From positions 1 to 64,000 of the forward strand of contig CAJCIC010000042.1 in the NCBI GenBank assembly GCA_903970185.1: a stretch of DNA of 64,000 nt, given 5' to 3'. How positions within the stretch are numbered: the first letter of the stretch is position 1; the number at the start of each line of letters is the position of its first letter. This document shows, one piece after another, positions 1 through 8,798 of this stretch. Position numbers and translations under genes: made by a program. Below the pieces are notes generated by a model. That model was given only the letters and a program-made list of their open reading frames with translations, had not been told where the DNA came from and searched no databases. Origin of the DNA: Gammaproteobacteria bacterium (lineage in GTDB: Bacteria > Pseudomonadota > Gammaproteobacteria > Burkholderiales > Burkholderiaceae_D).

Positions 1-2
1 TT

Positions 3-688
3 GCCGGCGGACACGAAATATCGGGCGGGGGAACGTCCCACAACGTCGCGTATGAGACCTCGTTGCCAATCGTCCAGCTGGGCGGCTTGACTGCAACCAA
101 GGTCGATGCGGGAGCGATGGATCTGTCGAGCCTCAGCATGAAGCTGGGGAGACCGGTTGGCGGCATCCTGGGCTACAGTTTTCTCAAGGGACGGATTGTG
201 CAGATCGACTATCCGAACCGCAAGGTGCGCTTCTATAGGAGGCACCGGCTTGCGCCGGAGGTCCTCCGACATGCACGATACTTTCCTTTCGATACAAAAA
301 TGCCATTTTGGCGAAAGGGGTAACGGTAGACGGCAAGCCTGTGACCGCCCATATCGATACCGGCTCGAATTCATATTTCCAGTTCACCCCCGCTGCCGTG
401 GACAAGCTCGGCTTGAGCGAGGACGTTGCCCGTTCACATGAGAGCAGTTCGTTGGGGTTCAATGGAAATTTGAAAAATCACGAAGGTAGCGTACGCAACG
501 TCACGGTCGGCTCGATTTCGGTGGACAATCCCACCGTGATTTTTTTCGGCAAGGGCATGGGCGTGGACAAGGAGCTCTGGGATCTTCGGATCGGCAGCGC
601 ATTCATGAAGGATTTTGCGGTGATGCTGGATTTCCAACATGGGAAAATGACGCTTGTCCGTGACGCAACCCCGAAGTCTGGGGAGTAA
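3..688 (+). pseudogene. Retropepsin-like aspartyl protease, 5'-truncated by window, frameshifted
   Basis: The frame is open from the first bases, so the true start lies upstream of the window. The first part carries a retropepsin-type C-terminal signature (GGILGYSFL followed by IDYPNRKVRFY). The second part opens with a new active-site motif (HIDTGSNS), ends with a matching LRIGSAFMKDF segment, and stops at 686-688. The two parts lie in different frames. Adding one T to the TTTT run at 306-309 fuses them without a break, reading ...MPFLAKGVTVDGK. The protein is therefore a two-domain clan AA aspartic protease (Asp_protease_2 type), probably periplasmic, broken by a one-base deletion. It faces the efflux operon tail to tail. 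Whether the lesion is genuine or a sequencing error cannot be told from the sequence. Confidence 0.7.
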
Positions 689-711
689 ACGCCATCAAGA
701 CTGGTCGATGA

Positions 712-745
712 GAAAAGACGCGCCGCGAACTCAATCGGCGCGTCT
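712..745 (-). terminator. Rho-independent terminator of the efflux operon
   Basis: A perfect 10-bp inverted repeat (AGACGCGCCG at 716-725, its complement at 736-745) has a 10-nt loop. Read on the minus strand the stem is followed directly by TTTTC. It lies about 100 bp past the stop of the outer-membrane channel gene, where the minus-strand operon should end. On the plus strand no T run follows, so it should act mainly in one direction. Confidence 0.85.
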
Positions 746-843
746 CTAATGGCTGCGTGAGGCCGTTTCAATGTTTCAATGCCCGCGTCGCGCCGCCCCC
801 GCCGGCCCGTTGCCAGGCACATCAACTTCGCGCTCTGCCCCGA

Positions 844-2352
844 CTAGCGATTCGGTTCTTCTGCCCGCTCTGGCGGTAATGTCTTGGGATCTGCGGGATC
901 GTGCAAGTCGCTATTGGACCAGCCGCCGCCGAGATCCCCAATGAGAGAAACGGCGGCAAGCAGACGGCTTTGTTGCACGGCGAGCGCGGACTGTTGATCA
1001 GCGAGTTGCGTTTCCTGAGCAAGTGCAACGGTGGTGTAATCAACGGTGCCCGCCTTGAACTCTGCCAGCGCTATCTGTGTGCCGCGAATCGCGTCCTGCA
1101 CTGCCTTATCGAGGGCGTTGCCCTGATTCTGCAGGATGCGAAGCCCCGACAGGTCGTTCTCAACATCCTGGAAAGCAGTCAGAACGGTATTGCGATAACT
1201 CGCAACAGCCGCATCGTACTGTGCTCGTGCGGCTTCCACTTCCCCTGCCCGCTCGCCAAAATCGAAGATCGTCTCGGTCGCGCTGGCACCAAGCGACCAG
1301 GCATAGTTGGCCTTGCGCAGGAGGCCATCGAGCGGACCCTGCGAAAACCCGGCGGCGCCCGACAGCGAAATGGTGGGGTAATAGGCCGCAATGGCAACGC
1401 CAATTGCGGCGTTTTGCGCCTGCATGGTGCGCTCCGCAGCTGCGATATCTGGCCGGCGTTCCAGTAAAAGCGAAGGCACGCCGACCGGAATCTGCGGCAA
1501 GGTCGGCATGAGATTGGTGCGCACGATATCAAGGTCCTCAGGGTTCTTGCCGACCAGAACCGCGATGGCGTGGGCGTACTGCGCCCGGGCGACGCCCAGA
1601 CTGATCAGGTTGGCCTGCTCGGTCTCAAGCTGCACTTGTGCCGTAATCACGGCAGACGGTGGCGTCGCTGCAATGCCTGCATTGCCTTGCGCGGACACGA
1701 TGCGAAAGGCCTCCTGGTAGGCAGCCACAGTCTTTTCTGCCAGGTCGATATTTGCATCGGCGAGGCGCAGCTCGATGACACTCGTTGCCAGCAACGTCTG
1801 CTCGGACAGGGTCGCGTTCGCGAGCGTCGCCTCGTCGGCTTGAGCCAGCGCCGCGTTCTCTTCGACAAGGCGTCTTATGCGGCCCCAGACATCGATCGTC
1901 CAGCTGGCCGTGCCCTGCAGTGATCCGGAGTTGACCACCCTGCTGCCGCCTCTGCCCGTGCTGCTGGTTGTGGTGCCCGTGGCGGTGCCGGTGCCAGCAC
2001 TTTGGCCACCAGCGCGGGTGCCTGACGCCGACAGTCCGAGCACCGGAAAAAGTTGCGCGCGCGCCACTTTGACTTCGGCAAGCGCCTGCTCGTAGTTCGC
2101 ATAATTCTGGCGCACCGTCTGGTTTGACACTTCCACCTGCGGCTCGAGCTCGTCAAGCAGCGGATCGTTGAAATCCGTCCACCAATTGCCCTTGGGCGCG
2201 GCATCCGCCGGCGTCGCCTGGGCCCAGCCCTCCGGCGGCGCTTCCTTGAATTGGTGAGCGACCGGCGCACTTGGCCGCTGATAGTCGGGACCGACTACGC
2301 ATCCGCCAAGCAACGCCAGCAGGCCCATACTTCCGAGTCGCAACAGTTTCAT
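844..2352 (-). CDS. RND efflux outer-membrane lipoprotein (OprM/NodT family)
   Basis: This is the outer-membrane channel of a tripartite drug or metabolite efflux pump, 502 aa. The start at 2352 gives a short lipoprotein signal with lipobox LLGGC followed by VVGPDYQRP, the classic N-terminus of the NodT/OprM family. It overlaps the stop of the upstream pump gene by 4 bp (ATGA at 2352-2349), so it is translationally coupled. Two outer-membrane-factor repeats are recognisable, with WTIDVWGR in the first and LPQIPVGVPSLLLERRPDI at the domain junction. A Gly/Ser/Thr-rich stretch sits in the first half, just before WTIDVWG. It is the last gene of the operon. A longer frame reaches 2433 but overlaps the pump gene and lacks the signal at its front. 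OpmB or OprM would be the closest named relatives. Confidence 0.93.
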   Translation of the reverse strand: MKLLRLGSMGLLALLGGCVVGPDYQRPSAPVAHQFKEAPPEGWAQATPADAAPKGNWWTDFNDPLLDELEPQVEVSNQTVRQNYANYEQALAEVKVARAQLFPVLGLSASGTRAGGQSAGTGTATGTTTSSTGRGGSRVVNSGSLQGTASWTIDVWGRIRRLVEENAALAQADEATLANATLSEQTLLATSVIELRLADANIDLAEKTVAAYQEAFRIVSAQGNAGIAATPPSAVITAQVQLETEQANLISLGVARAQYAHAIAVLVGKNPEDLDIVRTNLMPTLPQIPVGVPSLLLERRPDIAAAERTMQAQNAAIGVAIAAYYPTISLSGAAGFSQGPLDGLLRKANYAWSLGASATETIFDFGERAGEVEAARAQYDAAVASYRNTVLTAFQDVENDLSGLRILQNQGNALDKAVQDAIRGTQIALAEFKAGTVDYTTVALAQETQLADQQSALAVQQSRLLAAVSLIGDLGGGWSNSDLHDPADPKTLPPERAEEPNR

Positions 2353-5300
2353 GGCGTATCCGTTTGCAGGTCGCTCTGACCGGTGCGGTTGTTGTACCAA
2401 GTGTGCATTCTCACGCGCAACCTTTCGAACCACAGATAGATCACGGGCGTCGTGTACAGCGTAATGACCTGGCTCAGGATCAGGCCGCCGATCACCGTGA
2501 TGCCGAGAGGTTGACGCAAGGAGGCACCCTGACCGATGCCAATCGCAAGCGGCAGGGCGCCAAGCACGGCCGCCGCCGTGGTCATCATGATCGGGCGAAG
2601 CCGCACCACCGCCGCGTCATGGATGGCCTGCTGCGGTTCCATTTTCTGCTCGCGCTGATTGTGAATTGCAAAGTCGATCATCATGATGCCGTTCTTCTTT
2701 ACGATCCCGACAAGAAGAATGACGCCGATGAAGGCAATCACCGACAGGGGCGTATTGAAGATCAGAAGGGCAAGGGTCGCGCCGACCATCGCAGACGGCA
2801 GCGTCGACAGGATCGTGATGGGATGGATGGTGTTCTCATAGAGCACGCCAAGCACGATGTAGATCGTGCCGAAAGCTGCGAGCAGCAGCAAAGGCAGCGC
2901 CAGCACGTTCTGGTTGAAGACCTGGCCAGCTCCTGCTGCGCCACCGTGGATCGACGAGGGCATGCCGAGATCATGCATGGCTTGCTGGATAGCCGCCTGC
3001 GCCTTGCTCAGCGACCCCCCGGGGGGGAGGTTGAAAGAGATGGTCGACGCCACCAGCCCGTTCTGGTGATTCACCTGGGTGGCGGTGTGATTGTTGACGT
3101 AGGTGGCCATGGCGGGAAGCGGCACCATGTTCTCCGACGAGGTCGAGTCGGCGCTGCCTGTCGATGTTCCGCCCTTGCTGTTCGAGATGCTGTTGGTGAC
3201 CGCGTTGGCCTCGGCATTGGCGTTAAGCGAGTTGGTGCTGTTTGTGCCCGCAGCGGCAGTGATGGCTGAATACCCCGTGACGCCGCTCACCGTACCCCCA
3301 GGGGCTTGCGTCTGCGCCGATCCGTTGGCATTGCCCGCAGCCGTACTGAGGAAGATGCGGTTGAGCATTTCGGGATACTGCCAGTACTGCGGTGCGACTT
3401 CCATCACGACGTAATACTGATTGAACGGGTTAAAGATTGTCGTGACCGTGCGCTGACCGAACGCGTCATAAAGAACGCTGTCGATCTGGTTCGGTGCGAA
3501 GCCGTAGCGCGCTGCGGTCTGCCGCGCGATGGTGATATAGGTCTGCAGGCCGTGTTGCTGGAGATCGGAATTTTCGTCGACGAGCTCGCTGTGGTCCTTG
3601 CCGAGTTCGTCGAGGAGCTTTGGCGTCCACAGATACAGTGCGTCGGGATCATCGCTGGTCAAGGTGTACTGGTATTCGGCGGCCGACTGTCGCCCGCCAA
3701 TGCGCAGGTCCTGCGTCGCCTGCAGGAACAGGCGCGCACCCGAGACCCGGTTCAATTTCGGCCTAAGGCGTGCAACGACCTCGTCAGCGGACAGCTTGCG
3801 CTCCGACTTGGGCTTGAGCGCGACGTAGACGTTGGCCTGGTTCAGCGCGCGCGTGCCCGTGAAGCCGACCACCGATTGCACCGCCGGATCCGATCCCACG
3901 ATCTCCTGCAACTGCTGGAGTTTCTTGCTCATGGCCGGAAATGAAATGCTCTGGTCGGCAATGATCTGACCGATCAGCAGGCCATTGTCCTGCTCCGGAA
4001 ACAGGGTGAACGACACCAGCTTCAAAAGAAAAACGTTGAGCACAATGATGCCAAGCAGGCTCAAGCCGACCAGGAGGGCGTGATCGAGAACCTTGGTCAA
4101 TGACCTTGAATAGCCGTCTTTGAAGCGGTCGAACTGCCGTTCCGTCCAGGCCGACCAGCCTGTTTGCTTGCCTGTCACCTGCTCGGCTTTGAGCAGATAG
4201 GCGCACATCGTCGGCGTGACGGTCAGCGAGACGACGAGTGAAATCGCAATCGCAATCGACAGGACCACGGCGAACTCGTGGAACAGCAGCCCGATGATGC
4301 CCGGGAAGAGCAATATGGGAATGAACACCGCGACGAGCGAGATGCTCATCGAAATCACCGTGAAGCTGACCTCGCCGCTGCCAATTAGCGCTGCCTCCTT
4401 GACGCTTTTGCCCATCTCGATATGACGCACGACGTTTTCCAGAACCACCACGGCGTCGTCGACCACGAAACCCGTGGCGACGGTGAGTGCCATGAGGGAC
4501 AGGTTGTCAAGGCTGTAGTGCAAGAGGTACATCGGCCCGAAGGTGCCGAGTATCGAGATCGGCAGCACCGCAGACGGGATCAGCGTGGCGCGCGGTGAGC
4601 GCAGGAAAATGAACACCACGCCGATGACCAGAAGCACTGCAATCACGAGGCTGGTTTCGGTGTCTTGCACGGCTGCCGTGACCGACTGTGACCGGTCCAT
4701 CGCGATGTGCAACTCGATATTGCTTGGCAACGTCGCCTGGACCGATGGCAGCACTTTCTTGATCTGGCCCACCGTCTTGATGATGTTGGCTCCCGGCAGC
4801 GGAAAGACGATGACGCCCACGGTCGGCGTGCCGTTGAAAAGGCCCTTGTTGCGGATGTTCTCGTTCGAATCCACGACCGCTGCGACGTCGTGCAGGAACA
4901 CCGGCGCCTGGTTACGGTAGGCGACGACGAGATCCTTGTAGTCGGCAGCTTTGGTGGCCTGATCGTTGGACAGGACTTCGTAGCGCAGGTCGCCCTGATC
5001 GATATAGCCCTTGGCACTGTCCGCGTTGGCGGCGGCGATCGCAGCGCGCACGTCTTCCAGGCCAATGCCGTAGCTTGACAGCTTGTCCGGCTGGATCTCG
5101 ACGCGCACCGAGGGCAAGGCTCCGCCGCCAAGCGAGATCTGACCGACGCCGTCGATCTGTGACAGCTGCTGCTGGATCACCGTGTCGGCCGAATCGTAGA
5201 GCTGTGCGGTGGTCAGCGTCTTCGAGGTCAGCGACAAGATGATGATGGGCGAATCCGCCGGATTGTATTTGCGGTAGCTCGGGCTGCCGCGCAGCGTGGT

Positions 5301-5660
5301 CGGCAGGTCGGCTCGTGCCGCCTGGATCGCGGCTTCGACGTCGCGCGCCGCGCCATTGATATCGCGGTCAACGTTGAACTGGATGACGACGCTGCTCGAG
5401 CCGACACTGCTCTGCGACGTCAGTTCGGTCACGCCAGCGATGGTCGCAAGCCTGCGTTCCAGCGGTTCGGCGACGGTCGAGGCCATGATCTCCGGGCTTG
5501 CCCCGGCCATCGAGGCTTGCACCGCGATCACAGGCAGCGTGACGTTGGGCAGTGGCGCGACAGGCAAATGGAAGTACGCCAGTATCCCCGACATCGCAAT
5601 GGCGATCGCGAGGAGCGATGCGGCGACGGGCCGCTGGATGAAGAGCGCCGGAATGTTCAC
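2349..5660 (-). CDS. mdtC: RND efflux pump inner-membrane permease, MdtC/MuxC-like
   Basis: This 1103-aa proton-driven permease of the hydrophobe/amphiphile efflux family is probably the second partner of a heteromeric RND pump with the gene just upstream. It begins IPALFIQRPVAASLL, has the TM4 proton-relay pair in TGFVVDDAVVVLENVV, and ends with the TM10-12 block including GIVKKNGIMMIDFA. It starts with GTG in a GTGA overlap (5660-5657) with the mdtB-like stop. Family members are about 1030-1040 aa; the surplus is mainly one Asn/Ser/Thr/Ala/Gly-rich insert of about 70 residues in the second periplasmic loop (roughly 3130-3345), between IFLST and MVPLPAM. Substrates cannot be inferred from sequence. 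Confidence 0.93.
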   Translation of the reverse strand: MNIPALFIQRPVAASLLAIAIAMSGILAYFHLPVAPLPNVTLPVIAVQASMAGASPEIMASTVAEPLERRLATIAGVTELTSQSSVGSSSVVIQFNVDRDINGAARDVEAAIQAARADLPTTLRGSPSYRKYNPADSPIIILSLTSKTLTTAQLYDSADTVIQQQLSQIDGVGQISLGGGALPSVRVEIQPDKLSSYGIGLEDVRAAIAAANADSAKGYIDQGDLRYEVLSNDQATKAADYKDLVVAYRNQAPVFLHDVAAVVDSNENIRNKGLFNGTPTVGVIVFPLPGANIIKTVGQIKKVLPSVQATLPSNIELHIAMDRSQSVTAAVQDTETSLVIAVLLVIGVVFIFLRSPRATLIPSAVLPISILGTFGPMYLLHYSLDNLSLMALTVATGFVVDDAVVVLENVVRHIEMGKSVKEAALIGSGEVSFTVISMSISLVAVFIPILLFPGIIGLLFHEFAVVLSIAIAISLVVSLTVTPTMCAYLLKAEQVTGKQTGWSAWTERQFDRFKDGYSRSLTKVLDHALLVGLSLLGIIVLNVFLLKLVSFTLFPEQDNGLLIGQIIADQSISFPAMSKKLQQLQEIVGSDPAVQSVVGFTGTRALNQANVYVALKPKSERKLSADEVVARLRPKLNRVSGARLFLQATQDLRIGGRQSAAEYQYTLTSDDPDALYLWTPKLLDELGKDHSELVDENSDLQQHGLQTYITIARQTAARYGFAPNQIDSVLYDAFGQRTVTTIFNPFNQYYVVMEVAPQYWQYPEMLNRIFLSTAAGNANGSAQTQAPGGTVSGVTGYSAITAAAGTNSTNSLNANAEANAVTNSISNSKGGTSTGSADSTSSENMVPLPAMATYVNNHTATQVNHQNGLVASTISFNLPPGGSLSKAQAAIQQAMHDLGMPSSIHGGAAGAGQVFNQNVLALPLLLLAAFGTIYIVLGVLYENTIHPITILSTLPSAMVGATLALLIFNTPLSVIAFIGVILLVGIVKKNGIMMIDFAIHNQREQKMEPQQAIHDAAVVRLRPIMMTTAAAVLGALPLAIGIGQGASLRQPLGITVIGGLILSQVITLYTTPVIYLWFERLRVRMHTWYNNRTGQSDLQTDTP

Positions 5661-8600
5661 ACAGCGTCCTCACCGCTCTGGTTCGAAGGCGTACTGGCCT
5701 TCTTGCCAAAGCGTTCCGAGAGCCGGTCGAACATCAGGTAGATCACAGGCGTGGTGAAGAGCGTGAGCACCTGGCTGACCGACAGGCCGCCGATGATGGC
5801 CAGTCCGAGCGGGCGGCGCAATTCGTGTCCGGTCCCGCCGCCCAGAAGCAGCGGCAGCGCGCCCAGGAGGGCGGCGAAGGTGGTCATCAGGATCGGCCGG
5901 AAACGCAGCCTCGACGCCTCGAAAATGGCGTCGTACGGGGACTTGCCGTGCACCCGTTCAGCCTCGAGCGCGAAGTCCACGATCATGATGCCGTTCTTCT
6001 TCACGATGCCGATGAGAAGCACGATGCCGATGATGCCGATGACATCGAGGTCGTTGCCGGCAATCATCAGGGCGAGCAGCGCACCAATGCCAGCCGATGG
6101 CAAGGTGGACAGAATGGTCACGGGATGGATGTAGCTTTCATACAGCACACCCAGCACGATGTAGACGGTCACGAGTGCTGCGATGAGCAGGAACAGCTCG
6201 CTATGCAAGGAGTCCTGGAAGGCGGCGGCGGCGCCTTGGAACGAGGGCTGGATCGAGGGCGGCATATTGACTGCCTTTTCCGCATCCGCGATCTCGTCGA
6301 CGGCCTTGCTAAGCGAAGCCTCGGGTGCCAGGTTAAACGAGATCGTGACTGATGGAAATTGCGCCAGGTGGCTGATCACGAGCGGTGACTTCACGACCTT
6401 GATGTCCGCAATCGCGCTTAAGGGAACCTGGCCTGCCGTACCCGTTTGGGTTGGCAGGTAGAGCTGGCCTAGCGCCTTCAGGTCAGGCACGCTCTCGGGC
6501 TTGCCTACCAGCACCACGCGATACTGGTTCGACTGGTTGAAAATGGTCGAGACGATGCGCTGCCCGAGCGTGTCGTACAAGACGTTGTCGATGGTCGCAG
6601 GCGTAATGCCGTAACGGGCCGCGAGCTGGCGATTGACCTCGACATCGACACTCAAGCCGGTGTTGTCGAGATCACTCGTCACTTCGGTGACCGACTTGAT
6701 CTGCTTCATGCGCGCGACCAGGTCAGGCACGATGGTCTTGAAGGCGTCCTGGCTCGGACCGCGCAGCACCAGCTGGTACTGGCTCGGCGAAACCACGGTA
6801 TCAAGAGTCAGATCCTGCTCGGCCTGGGCGAAGAGGGTGACGCCCGACACGTTTGACGTTTCGCTCGACAGGCGCTTGGCGATCTGCTGCGCCGACAGCG
6901 ACCGGTCGTCGACAGGCTTGAGGTTGATCAAAAAGCGCCCATTGTTGAGCGTCTGGTTGGTGCCGTCGATGCCGATGTACGACGTTAGCGAGACGACGTC
7001 GGGGTCCTTCAGAATGGCGTCGGCAAGCAGCGCCTGGCGCTTGGACATTGCAGCGTACGACACGGAATTGTCGGCGATGCTGATGCCCTGGATGACACCC
7101 ACGTCCTGAACCGGAAAAAGCCCCTTGGGGATCAGAATGTAGAGCAGCACCGTGAGCGCCGTGGTTATGGTCGCGGCAATCAGGGTCAGCCCCTGATGTT
7201 TCAGCACCCAGGTCAGCGCGCCTTCGTAGGTCTTTAGCGTGCGATCAAAGACATTCTCGCTGACACGCTCGAAACGGCTCGGCTCGCGGTCCGCCTTGCG
7301 ACGCATGATGCGCGCGCACATCATCGGCACCAGCGTTAGCGACACCACAGCCGAAATGCCGATGGTGATCGCAAGCGTGACTGCGAACTCGCTAAACAGG
7401 CGTCCGATGACACCGCCCATGAAGAGCAGCGGAATCAGAACCGCGATGAGTGAGATCGTCAGCGACATGATGGTAAAGCCGATCTGGCCCGAACCTTCCA
7501 GCGCCGCGTCGAGCGGGCTCTTGCCTTCCTCGAGGTAGCGCACGATGTTCTCGATCATCACGATCGAGTCATCGACCACGAAACCGGTGGCAATGATCAG
7601 CGCCATGAGTGACAGGTTGTCGATCGAGTAGCCGAGCTCGTAGGCAATAGCCAGGGTCGCAATCAGCGAGACCGGGACCGAGATACTCGGGATCAGGGTC
7701 GCCGGAACATTGCGAAGAAACAGGAAAATGACAAGAACCACCAGCGCGATCGAGACCAGCAGTTCGAAGCCGGCGTCGCGAACCGAAGCGCGGATGACGC
7801 CGGTGCCGTCGGCGACGATCTGCACGTGCATGGCCTGCGGCAGACTGGCCAGAAGGATCGGCAGCTGTTTTTTGATCTGGGTGACGGTCTGGATCACGTT
7901 TGCGCCGGGCTGACGCATCACGTTGAGTACGATTGCGGGCTGGTTGTTGACCCAGGCGCCCTGGCCGATGTCCTGGGCTGACTGCGTCACGCGAGCGACG
8001 TCGCGCATGAACACCGGCGAGCCGTTCTGATACGCGATGACCGTGCTCAGGTAGTCCTTCGGATCCTGGATCTGGTCGTTCGCATTGATGGTGTAGTCAA
8101 GATCCGGCCCGTCGAAGTTGCCCTTGGGGTTGCTGACATTGATATTGGCGAGCAGGGTCCGCAAGTCGTCGATGTTGAGGTTGTAGGCGGACATCTTTCT
8201 CGGGTCGACTTCAACCCGCACGGCAGGGATGTTGCCGCCAGCCGGTGTCACGACGCCAACGCCTGGCACTTCAGAGATTTTCGAGGCGAGCCGGTTGTTC
8301 GCCAGGTCCTGCAGCTGCGTCAAGGACAGCGAGTCTGAGGTGACGGCGAGTGTCAGGATCGGCTGGTCAGCCGGATTCACCTTGGCATACACCGGCGGGG
8401 CGGGCAGCCCGCTTGGCAACAGGCTGTTGGCGGCGTTGATGGCCTGTTGCACGTCCTGCTCGGCGATGTCCAGATTGAGCGCCAGATCGAACTGCAAGGT
8501 GATGACTGAAGCCCCTGAAGAACTGATCGACGTCATCTGCGCCATGCCCGGAATCTCGCCCAGTTGCACCTCAAGCGGTGCGGTCACGGTGGTGGCCATG

Positions 8601-8773
8601 ACCTGGGGGCTAGCGCCAGGGTAGAAGGTCTGCACCTGGATGGTCGGGTATTCGACATCGGGCAGCGAGGAAATCGGCAAGAACTTGGCTGCAACAAGGC
8701 CAACCAGGACGAGCGCGATCATCAGCAGCGAAGTCGCCACCGGCCTTAGGATAAACAGGCGGGAAAAATTCAT
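5657..8773 (-). CDS. mdtB: RND efflux pump inner-membrane permease, MdtB/MuxB-like
   Basis: This is the first of two tandem RND permeases, 1038 aa, a normal family length. It starts MNFSRLFILRPVATSLLM at 8773 (ATG), preceded by the adaptor gene 25 bp away. It shows the duplicated 6+6 TM architecture, the TM4 acidic pair in GFVVDDSIVMIENIV, and a second-half GIVKKNGIMIVDFA. A pair of consecutive RND permeases downstream of one adaptor is the arrangement of MdtABC (enterobacteria) and MuxABC (Pseudomonas), in which the pump is a hetero-trimer of B and C; that stoichiometry is inferred here. A frame extension to 8887 runs into the adaptor gene and has no family match. Confidence 0.94.
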   Translation of the reverse strand: MNFSRLFILRPVATSLLMIALVLVGLVAAKFLPISSLPDVEYPTIQVQTFYPGASPQVMATTVTAPLEVQLGEIPGMAQMTSISSSGASVITLQFDLALNLDIAEQDVQQAINAANSLLPSGLPAPPVYAKVNPADQPILTLAVTSDSLSLTQLQDLANNRLASKISEVPGVGVVTPAGGNIPAVRVEVDPRKMSAYNLNIDDLRTLLANINVSNPKGNFDGPDLDYTINANDQIQDPKDYLSTVIAYQNGSPVFMRDVARVTQSAQDIGQGAWVNNQPAIVLNVMRQPGANVIQTVTQIKKQLPILLASLPQAMHVQIVADGTGVIRASVRDAGFELLVSIALVVLVIFLFLRNVPATLIPSISVPVSLIATLAIAYELGYSIDNLSLMALIIATGFVVDDSIVMIENIVRYLEEGKSPLDAALEGSGQIGFTIMSLTISLIAVLIPLLFMGGVIGRLFSEFAVTLAITIGISAVVSLTLVPMMCARIMRRKADREPSRFERVSENVFDRTLKTYEGALTWVLKHQGLTLIAATITTALTVLLYILIPKGLFPVQDVGVIQGISIADNSVSYAAMSKRQALLADAILKDPDVVSLTSYIGIDGTNQTLNNGRFLINLKPVDDRSLSAQQIAKRLSSETSNVSGVTLFAQAEQDLTLDTVVSPSQYQLVLRGPSQDAFKTIVPDLVARMKQIKSVTEVTSDLDNTGLSVDVEVNRQLAARYGITPATIDNVLYDTLGQRIVSTIFNQSNQYRVVLVGKPESVPDLKALGQLYLPTQTGTAGQVPLSAIADIKVVKSPLVISHLAQFPSVTISFNLAPEASLSKAVDEIADAEKAVNMPPSIQPSFQGAAAAFQDSLHSELFLLIAALVTVYIVLGVLYESYIHPVTILSTLPSAGIGALLALMIAGNDLDVIGIIGIVLLIGIVKKNGIMIVDFALEAERVHGKSPYDAIFEASRLRFRPILMTTFAALLGALPLLLGGGTGHELRRPLGLAIIGGLSVSQVLTLFTTPVIYLMFDRLSERFGKKASTPSNQSGEDAV

Positions 8774-8798
8774 CGCAGGTGCGCCGGCTGATAACGCA

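Noticed and set aside
2271-3269. 332-codon plus-strand frame inside the MdtC-like gene
   Set aside because: Antisense shadow of an unambiguous RND pump; Arg/Asp/His-rich composition.
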